This document shows, piece after piece, positions 15,410-20,606 of a DNA stretch of 20,606 nucleotides; within the stretch, counting starts at the first letter, position 1, and every line of letters starts with the position of its first letter. Source of the DNA: Promethearchaeota archaeon (GTDB lineage Archaea > Asgardarchaeota > Lokiarchaeia > Sigynarchaeales > SOKP01). The stretch spans positions 1-20,606 of the forward strand of contig WJKD01000568.1 of the NCBI GenBank assembly GCA_014729315.1, in the 5' to 3' direction. The notes under the pieces were generated by a model. It saw only the letters and a program-made list of their open reading frames with translations, had not been told where the DNA came from and did not search any database. The position numbers and the translations under genes are program-made.

Positions 15410-15693
15410 CAGCACGCGCTTTGATATTTTCTTGTGTAGGCATTGCGTTGTTATTATTCGTCGTCGCTGGAGTCTTATATGCGGGTGGAGATTATTATGT
15501 CTCTTTAGGTCTTTTGATAGTAGCTATTTTTATTCTTTTTGGGGGTTTAATTGGATACGCTGCAATTGCGATGGGAGCAAACATGAGAAGAACCATGAGT
15601 AGGAAACGAATCTCGAAAAAGCTCTTGAGAGTGGTTGTGATGGTAGTCGGTTCGCTTCTACTGCTGGTTTTCTTAGTGTTTATATTAGCTTAA
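15361..15693 (+). CDS. Small three-pass membrane protein
   Basis: The 110-residue product has a charged N-terminus of about 18 residues and three predicted membrane helices, at about residues 19-42, 46-72 and 88-109. A strongly basic loop separates the last two (MRRTMSRKRISKKLLR). There is no recognisable motif and the function is unknown. The start is supported by AGGGG upstream and by the conserved repeat that carries the promoter and leader. The first codons also exist, decayed, about 0.9 kb upstream at 14465, so the locus was once duplicated in whole or part. A T-rich tract follows the stop. Confidence 0.65.
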   Translation: MSDKYVEYEVSKKTAKTARALIFSCVGIALLLFVVAGVLYAGGDYYVSLGLLIVAIFILFGGLIGYAAIAMGANMRRTMSRKRISKKLLRVVVMVVGSLLLLVFLVFILA

Positions 15694-15698
15694 TAATC

Positions 15699-15715
15699 TT
15701 TTCTTTCTTTTTTTT
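15699..15715 (+). terminator. T-rich terminator after the small membrane protein gene
   Basis: Fifteen of 17 bases are T, starting six bases after the stop codon at 15693; this suits intrinsic archaeal termination. Confidence 0.5.
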
Positions 15716-15776
15716 GATTCTATTTTGCAATATCTCAATTTTTACAACTCTCAAGAAACCTCTTTAAATCTCATCT

Positions 15777-16115
15777 TTACATTTCATCTATTTTTTCATG
15801 TCCTATTCCTTTCCACAAGACGGACTCAGGTATGTTTGTTTCGTTTTTCTTGGCTAATCGGGATAATTCCTCTGAAATAAACTGCCATTTCTCCTCAAAA
15901 CTCTTAAGATGAAGAGGATCCATGAGGCGAACCCCAAATTTCTTTAATATCTCGAAAATTCCGTCCTTCTCTTTATGAATAGATAATACATAATACAAAA
16001 AGTTGTTTCTTTGGTCAACACTATAAAAGAACGCAGACCAATAAAGATGAGCTTCAAAACGGTGCATTTTCTCGAACCCTCTCCAGTATTTAATATTTTC
16101 GTTGTCGCCCATCAT
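15777..16115 (-). CDS. Hypothetical protein
   Basis: The 112-residue product is soluble, helical and rich in aromatic residues (FEAHLYWSAFFYSVDQRNNF at residues 20-39). I do not recognise a family. A helix-rich fold resembling a binding or HEPN-like domain is conceivable from composition, but the RxxxxH motif of HEPN proteins is not clear. The frame opens with two adjacent ATG codons, and a pair of short AT-rich repeats directly upstream probably contains the promoter. Its neighbours, convergent on one side and the CPBP protease gene upstream on the same strand 88 bases away, give no functional clue. Confidence 0.5.
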   Translation of the reverse strand: MMGDNENIKYWRGFEKMHRFEAHLYWSAFFYSVDQRNNFLYYVLSIHKEKDGIFEILKKFGVRLMDPLHLKSFEEKWQFISEELSRLAKKNETNIPESVLWKGIGHEKIDEM

Positions 16116-16125
16116 TTAGCTCAAT

Positions 16126-16160
16126 AATATAAAATTTTACTATATAATATAAGATTTTAC
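16126..16160. repeat. Two tandem 15-base AT-rich repeats
   Basis: AATATAAAATTTTAC at 16126-16140 and AATATAAGATTTTAC at 16146-16160 differ at one position and lie exactly 20 bases apart, directly upstream of the gene starting at 16115. They could be twin TATA-like elements or regulator half-sites two helical turns apart. Confidence 0.45.
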
Positions 16161-16203
16161 AATTTTATCTCTCTTGAAGGAGATAATTTGATTTATTATG
16201 ATA

Positions 16204-16944
16204 TTACACTAAGATAATCAGAATAAACACTATTCCGCCGTGTGTGAAGGCACATGCAATTAGTCCCGACTTTATTCTAAGCCAACTTAGAAGCAGGGCC
16301 ATCATAAACACGAATATATAATAAATTCCAAAACCTATAAAAGGTAGATAAAATAGATGCGTGAGCGTGAAAATTATAGCGGTATAAAGACCGATCCTAT
16401 AGTTCTTGCTAATATGCTGAGAGATGTGGTTCTGAATAACACCTCGAAACATGACTTCCTCGTAGATTGCTCCTAAAAGGCCAAAGCATATCGCGATTAT
16501 TACTTTTTCGAGGAATATATTTATGTTCTGAGTAAGCTTTATTCCAGTTAACAAAATTAAAACTGGTGTCATTCCCAGCAATAAAAATATTCCAAGGAAG
16601 CCAAAAAGAAATGATTTTACTCTATTATCAATTTCAAATCCTATATCCTTCAACTTTTTTTTCTCGATTTTTTGCACATAAAATCCCGTAAATAATAATC
16701 CGAACGCAAGCAAAAGTGGATAAAATAAGAGATCTTCCTTTATGTAAGGCATTATTCCTATAGTATCTGCGAAGAATACTAGTAATAACCTTACGAAAAA
16801 TAATAAAATACTCAGAGATATTATAATGAGGAGGTTATTCTCCTCCTCTTTTTTATATAATTTTGAAATAAAAAATGAGAAGAATATGGATATCGGAAGA
16901 GCAATTAGGAAATACCATAAATTTGTTGGATTAATCGTCATCAA
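16204..16944 (-). CDS. CPBP-family intramembrane metalloprotease
   Basis: The 246-residue protein has about eight predicted membrane helices and all three CPBP (Rce1/Abi) motifs: YEEVMFRG (Glu162, Glu163, Arg167), FTLTHLFY (His196) and AFTHGG (His235). These residues form the in-membrane active site in Rce1-type proteases. In prokaryotes the family is linked to protein maturation, bacteriocin immunity and stress functions; the substrate here is unknown. The frame starts with two adjacent ATG codons, and the first is chosen only for length. It contrasts with the membrane protein at 1520-2320, which keeps only a degenerate form of the same pattern. Confidence 0.85.
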   Translation of the reverse strand: MMTINPTNLWYFLIALPISIFFSFFISKLYKKEEENNLLIIISLSILLFFVRLLLVFFADTIGIMPYIKEDLLFYPLLLAFGLLFTGFYVQKIEKKKLKDIGFEIDNRVKSFLFGFLGIFLLLGMTPVLILLTGIKLTQNINIFLEKVIIAICFGLLGAIYEEVMFRGVIQNHISQHISKNYRIGLYTAIIFTLTHLFYLPFIGFGIYYIFVFMMALLLSWLRIKSGLIACAFTHGGIVFILIILV

Positions 16945-17057
16945 TTTTCACATTAGTTTTCTCAGAAATGCATAAATTCATTTGTTACATTTTAATCTCA
17001 AGATTAAATATGGATGGAACAATTGGAGCAGAATTTTTTTACTAATATTTATAAATT

Positions 17058-17384
17058 CTAAATTTTCCCATATTTTTTCAGAATTTTTTCAATTTCTAAC
17101 TCTGCTTCTGAAAGTTTATACCTTAGAGTAATATTTCTCTTTTTTAACTCGTCCAACATTTCCCAGATTGAGATTCCCGCTAATTCTGCAGCCCTACCTA
17201 GAGAGACCTTATCTTTTAAGTATTCATTAAGGGCATAGTCTAATTTTTCTTGAGCGATACTTTTCCATAGCAGCTTTCTAATATAGGAAGATTGATCTTC
17301 TTTATGAATTTCTCTTAATTTATCAATTTCCTCTTTTAAATCGTCTGGTAAAACGATTGAAATTTTATCTCCCAAATTTATCAC
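17058..17384 (-). CDS. Antitoxin with ribbon-helix-helix and UPF0175 domains
   Basis: The 108-residue product pairs a ribbon-helix-helix DNA-binding segment (about 6-40, ISIVLPDDLKEEIDKL) with a UPF0175 segment (about 44-90), whose core is KVSLGRAAELAGISIWEMLD. UPF0175 proteins are the usual antitoxin partners of DUF3368 PIN toxins, and such a gene overlaps here by 20 bases. The start is GTG 17384 inside the end of the toxin gene, with a TTG nine bases later as alternative; translational coupling to the toxin is likely. The antitoxin would bind the toxin and repress the common promoter. Placing the antitoxin second is the less usual gene order. Confidence 0.8.
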   Translation of the reverse strand: MINLGDKISIVLPDDLKEEIDKLREIHKEDQSSYIRKLLWKSIAQEKLDYALNEYLKDKVSLGRAAELAGISIWEMLDELKKRNITLRYKLSEAELEIEKILKKYGKI

Positions 17385-17862
17385 CTTTTTCTAAATATTC
17401 TTGTATTAAATCTGCTGAAATCCAGCTATCTTCAGCATATTGTTTTAAATTAGATTTATATTCTGAATAGTCAATAACTTCGGATATTAATAATTCAAAA
17501 ACCGTTGTTAATGTTGTTTGATATTCAATCTGGAGGAGATGGGCTAGATTTCTTGCTTTATTATCGTCAATTATTAACAATTCCTTTTTTTGTTTGGCTA
17601 ATTCCAATGCTTCAAGCTCCCCTTTTCCTAATGGAGGATAAAATGAAGTATCAAATGGTTCTAAACTTAATACTTTTATTTTTTGTCTTTTAATATAATT
17701 CTCAATAGTAAAGGCTTCTGAATAATTGAAGTTTTTACCCTTGACAACGACTTCCTCAAAGACAGCTTTAGGAATGTTAATATGACCAACTAATTTAACA
17801 AGATATTCAAGTTTTCCTAACTTTGTTATATGTATTAAGGGGCTGGAATTAGTAATAACCAT
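17365..17862 (-). CDS. DUF3368 PIN-domain toxin
   Basis: The 165-residue protein begins MVITNSSPLIHITKLGKLEY, the first strand and helix of DUF3368 PIN proteins. It continues with PKAVFEEVV, then GKGELEALELA (Glu82) and LLIIDDNKAR (Asp99, Asp100), which carry the acidic residues of the metal site. The first catalytic position, often Asp, is Asn5 here; I believe this substitution occurs in some archaeal relatives but cannot verify it. PIN toxins cleave RNA. The gene is first in a two-gene operon with its antitoxin. Confidence 0.8.
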   Translation of the reverse strand: MVITNSSPLIHITKLGKLEYLVKLVGHINIPKAVFEEVVVKGKNFNYSEAFTIENYIKRQKIKVLSLEPFDTSFYPPLGKGELEALELAKQKKELLIIDDNKARNLAHLLQIEYQTTLTTVFELLISEVIDYSEYKSNLKQYAEDSWISADLIQEYLEKGDKFGR

Positions 17863-18047
17863 ATTACAATATATGATATCTGCATATAAAAAGATGACGA
17901 TATCTGATATTTGCTTATTAGCTTTCCCTTTCTCATGTTTGACTCTTTTATATTAATTTTCTCTAAAATTTGTTTACTTCATCGTGAAACTGAACTTTTA
18001 CGGTCGAATATATATATTAAAGTGATACGAAATACTAACAGATTTTT

Positions 18048-18734
18048 TTATTGTTCAGATCTACTTTCCTTATAATATAGACATAATGAGGTTAAGGGAC
18101 AATTTTCGCAGTTTGGCTTCCGAGGTTTGCATATTTGCCCTCCTATATCTAAAAGTCCATAATTATATTGAACGAAGTGTTCTTGAGGGAGCAAAAATTC
18201 TGCGAATTTCCATAAATATTTGTCAGTTTTTGCGGTTTTTGTTTTAGGTTTAATTTCAAAGACTCTTTCATAAATTCTAATGAAATTGGAATCTAAAATA
18301 GGGCGCCGTAATCCAAATCCAAAGCATAAGATTGCGTTGGCGCCGTAATCTCCGATACCCTTTAGCTTTTTTAAATTTTTTAAATCATTGGGTATGGAAT
18401 TATTATGGTTACTTTTAATTTGTGCTGATATCGTATTTAGTGTGTTGACTCTAAATAACAATCCTAGAGATTTTATTATATTTTTTACCTTAGACGCTTT
18501 GACAACTGAAAACTCTTCCACCGTTGGGTATTCTTCAATAAATTTCTCATAAGCGGGTTCAACTTGGTCAGCTTTTGTTCTGGTTAATAAGATTTCGCTA
18601 ATGAGTACTTTATAGGGTGTTCTTTTCTGACGCCATGGATAATCAACTAAATTCTTTTTAGCCCATTCAATAACCCGACTCTGAAAATCTTTCTTAAATA
18701 CATTTGAAAGGCCAAAGTTATCGGGATCAGTCAT
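18048..18734 (-). CDS. HhH-GPD DNA glycosylase, MutY/Mig-like (T:G mismatch repair)
   Basis: The 228-residue enzyme has the Endo III/MutY fold. YPWR and RTPYKVLISEILLTRT (Glu47) open the domain. The helix-hairpin-helix is KLKGIGDYGANAIL with Tyr130, then comes the catalytic Asp in PILDSNFIRI (Asp148). A [4Fe-4S] cluster motif C-X6-C-X2-C-X5-C (Cys202, 209, 212, 218) closes the protein. Tyr at 130, where Endo III has Lys, marks a monofunctional enzyme. LLTRT instead of the LLQQT of MutY points to the Mig type, which removes T (or U) from G mismatches. It lies beside a C5-cytosine methyltransferase and nuclease, where deaminated 5-methylcytosine would create such mismatches. It is transcribed away from the nuclease gene. 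Confidence 0.8.
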   Translation of the reverse strand: MTDPDNFGLSNVFKKDFQSRVIEWAKKNLVDYPWRQKRTPYKVLISEILLTRTKADQVEPAYEKFIEEYPTVEEFSVVKASKVKNIIKSLGLLFRVNTLNTISAQIKSNHNNSIPNDLKNLKKLKGIGDYGANAILCFGFGLRRPILDSNFIRIYERVFEIKPKTKTAKTDKYLWKFAEFLLPQEHFVQYNYGLLDIGGQICKPRKPNCENCPLTSLCLYYKESRSEQ

Positions 18735-18906
18735 ACTAAATCATTTGAAAATTCAGAATTATATTTTTGAATATATACTTAAATTAAGGTTAAAAAAAAT
18801 ATCTATGGATATCCTCCACTTATAGAAACTTTTAACATTAATAAATTCAAATTATTAAATATAATCAATAGATATTATTGATATATACTAGCAAAGGACG
18901 ATAAAT
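18735..18906. promoter_or_regulatory. Divergent promoter region of the glycosylase and endonuclease genes
   Basis: Two TATA-like elements point outward. GTATATATTC on the minus strand at about 18767-18779 lies about 35-40 bases before the glycosylase ATG. GATATATACTA on the plus strand at about 18880-18890 lies about 20-25 bases before the endonuclease TTG. AAAGGA at about 18892-18897 may be the ribosome binding site of the latter. No controller (C) protein gene or obvious C-box repeat is seen. Confidence 0.45.
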
Positions 18907-20007
18907 TTGACCGAGCAAAATATTAGGGGTAATAGAGGAGAATGGAGTGAAATTTATGTTTTTTTCAAGCTTCTGGCTGATGGAAAGTTATTCGCTGCTG
19001 ACGAAAATCTCAATAAATTAACTAACATCTTCTATCCTATAATAAAAATTATACGAAACGAAGTTAACGGTAAATGGGAGTATTATAGAAATTCATCAAT
19101 AAAAATTGTTGAAGCTTCTACTCAAAAATTAATTAATAAAATCCCTATAGCAAAATTTAACAAAAATGCTGAAGACTTGTTAAATGGAATTAAAGGTTCA
19201 AGTTCTAGATCTTTCTCAATTCCAGCAACTGAACGATTTATGAATTCCATAAAATGTCAAACATTAAAAGCAAATCCGCAGGAAAAAAAGGACATTACAA
19301 TAATGGTTCACGATATAAGAACAGGACTTAATCCAACGCTTGGATTCAGTATTAAATCTCAACTCGGAGGAGCCTCCACTTTACTAAACGCTAATAAAGC
19401 ATCTACCAATTTCGTGTATTTAATTGAAAATCTTGATTTAAACCGTGAACAAATTGAATCAATAAATTTAATTCGAGGAAGAAGTAAAATTAAAAACAGG
19501 CTTGAAAATTTAACTGAAAAAGGTGCCAAATTAAAGTTTGTTAAAATTGAAAAAGAATCTCTTGAGTTAAATTTAAAACTGATTGATTCTAGATTGCCTG
19601 AGATAATTGCTACGATTTTGTTAATCTATTTTACAACAAAATATAATACTTTTGAGGACTTAATAAAAAAAGTAAAACAAATAAATCCTTGTGGGTTTAA
19701 CCTTGATGCATCACATCCCTTCTATGAATATAAAATAAAGAATCTGTTGACTGATATCGCTTTAGGGATGACCCCCGCAAGTATTTGGGATGGTCGTTAT
19801 GATGCGACCGGGGGAATAATAATCGTTAGGGAAGATGGTGAAGTACTATGTTATCATATTTATAATAGAAACGAATTTCAAGATTATTTGATTAAAAACA
19901 CCAAATTAGATACCCCGAGTAGCTCTCGTCATGAGTATGGAGAAATTTACCAAGAGGACGGTTTACTTTATTTTAAATTGAATTTACAAATTCGATTTAT
20001 AAAATGA
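18907..20007 (+). CDS. HpaII-like type II restriction endonuclease
   Basis: The 366-residue protein matches the HpaII endonuclease family. The start GNRGEWSEIYVFFKLLADGK (residues 8-27) and the central LGFSIKSQLGGASTLLNA (145-162) with TNFVYLIEN are the hallmarks I recognise. KKDITIMVHD (Asp129) and FSIK (Lys150) fit a PD-(D/E)XK-like metal site with Ser in the acidic position. HpaII itself cuts CCGG; the specificity here is an inference. The start is a TTG, preceded by AAAGGA, and no ATG lies near. It converges on the methyltransferase gene with 27 bases between stops, and faces the glycosylase gene across a divergent promoter region. Confidence 0.75.
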   Translation: MTEQNIRGNRGEWSEIYVFFKLLADGKLFAADENLNKLTNIFYPIIKIIRNEVNGKWEYYRNSSIKIVEASTQKLINKIPIAKFNKNAEDLLNGIKGSSSRSFSIPATERFMNSIKCQTLKANPQEKKDITIMVHDIRTGLNPTLGFSIKSQLGGASTLLNANKASTNFVYLIENLDLNREQIESINLIRGRSKIKNRLENLTEKGAKLKFVKIEKESLELNLKLIDSRLPEIIATILLIYFTTKYNTFEDLIKKVKQINPCGFNLDASHPFYEYKIKNLLTDIALGMTPASIWDGRYDATGGIIIVREDGEVLCYHIYNRNEFQDYLIKNTKLDTPSSSRHEYGEIYQEDGLLYFKLNLQIRFIK

Positions 20008-20034
20008 AAAATCTAAAAACGAAATGATACTTTT

Positions 20035-20606
20035 TTAACTAAATTCTGTTAATACTAATTGATATTCAGATTTTTTGAAAGAGTCTATTAATTTCTTGAG
20101 AAAATCCTCTTTAGAAGAAGCTTTTATTATTCTTTTTGAGAATTTCAGTTGATTTTCATTTATTTTTTTAGAAATATCGTGTCTTTCCATAATCTGAATC
20201 AAATTTTCTAGGTTAGAAATCCTTAGATATTGATTATCGATGAAATTTTCAATCGATTTTATATATTTAACTCCCGTTTTGGTAAACTCATTTCGCACGA
20301 ACATCCTCTCAAGCAGATTAAGTACCTCTTTTTGTTTTTTATCCAAGTCGGGAATTTTTATTATATTTTTTTCTTCCAATGAAGATTTCATTTGTTCTGC
20401 GATGGCGTTAATGACGGGGACTGCTACTGAGTTTCCTAATTGTTTATAAGTCTGAGTCATGGAAACGGGAAACTTAAAGGAATCGGGAAACCCTTGGAGT
20501 CGGGCCCATTCTCTCGGAGTCATCTTTCTAATACCTTCTTCATTTCTAAGCTGGATATCGTCTTCTTCATTTTTCCACGCGTTTGGAAGGATTTTATCCT
20601 TTACCA
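20035..20606 (-). CDS. C5-cytosine DNA methyltransferase, C-terminal part (N-terminus beyond window)
   Basis: The frame is open from the right edge. The 190 residues visible hold motif IX (IRKMTPREWARLQGFPDSF) and motif X (QTYKQLGNSVAVPVINAIAE) of C5 methyltransferases, which use S-adenosylmethionine to methylate cytosine at carbon 5. The catalytic PCQ motif, the ENV motif and most of the target recognition domain lie outside the window. After motif X there is an unusual helical, lysine-rich extension of about 110 residues, whereas most such enzymes end soon after this motif. Convergence with the HpaII-like nuclease gene indicates that this is the cognate protective enzyme. Internal ATG 20523 is not the start, because motif IX begins upstream of it. 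Confidence 0.9.
   Translation of the reverse strand, partial: VKDKILPNAWKNEEDDIQLRNEEGIRKMTPREWARLQGFPDSFKFPVSMTQTYKQLGNSVAVPVINAIAEQMKSSLEEKNIIKIPDLDKKQKEVLNLLERMFVRNEFTKTGVKYIKSIENFIDNQYLRISNLENLIQIMERHDISKKINENQLKFSKRIIKASSKEDFLKKLIDSFKKSEYQLVLTEFS

Noticed and set aside
16126..16160. The paired 15-base repeats as the start of a CRISPR array
   Set aside because: There are only two copies, 15 bases long, with five bases between them, and no further units or cas genes; a promoter-type duplication is more likely.

Overview
This AT-rich window reads as archaeal, most likely from an Asgard (Lokiarchaeia-like) genome. The case rests on several signals together. TATA boxes sit about 25-40 bases before start codons, giving short or absent leaders. 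There is a regulator with two AsnC-type helix-turn-helix domains, archaeal-type VapBC and UPF0175/DUF3368 toxin-antitoxin genes, a NurA-type nuclease fragment, and two paralogous 7TM proteins of a kind I associate with Asgard genomes. The lineage call is an inference. No rRNA, tRNA or ribosomal protein gene is present to fix it.

Left part (1-7200): the N-terminal part of a NurA-like nuclease gene runs off the left edge. It is followed by a decayed VapBC locus that the usual ORF length cut-offs miss; both halves are broken by single-base shifts. Next come a membrane protein with a faint CPBP protease pattern, the tandem-HTH regulator, a small cysteine-bearing membrane protein, an orphan DNA methyltransferase and a GNAT acetyltransferase whose C-terminus is frameshifted. 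Two 7TM proteins close the region; one ends in a histidine-kinase-like H-box but has no ATPase domain.

Middle part (7200-15700): a large Mod-like adenine methyltransferase without a nuclease partner, a UPF0158 protein, a 638-residue SEC-C protein, a PARG-like poly(ADP-ribose) glycohydrolase homologue, and the second copy of the 7TM family. Then comes a protein combining a zinc ribbon, a C2H2 finger and an HNH nuclease. The HNH gene lies between two direct repeats. Each repeat contains the promoter, leader and first codons of the small membrane protein gene at 15361; the upstream copy is a decayed duplicate.

Right part (15700-20606): a hypothetical gene, a canonical CPBP protease, a PIN-toxin/antitoxin pair with the toxin gene first, and a type II restriction-modification locus that runs off the right edge. 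That locus has a HpaII-like endonuclease, the C-terminal part of a C5-cytosine methyltransferase, and a MutY/Mig-like glycosylase that would repair the T:G mismatches left by 5-methylcytosine deamination.

Overall this looks like an accessory region rich in defence, modification and membrane genes, with visible decay. The most notable items are the PARG homologue beside a SEC-C protein, the three-module zinc/HNH protein with its duplicated flank, the restriction-modification plus repair trio, and a set of single-base frameshifts that are either real decay or assembly errors.
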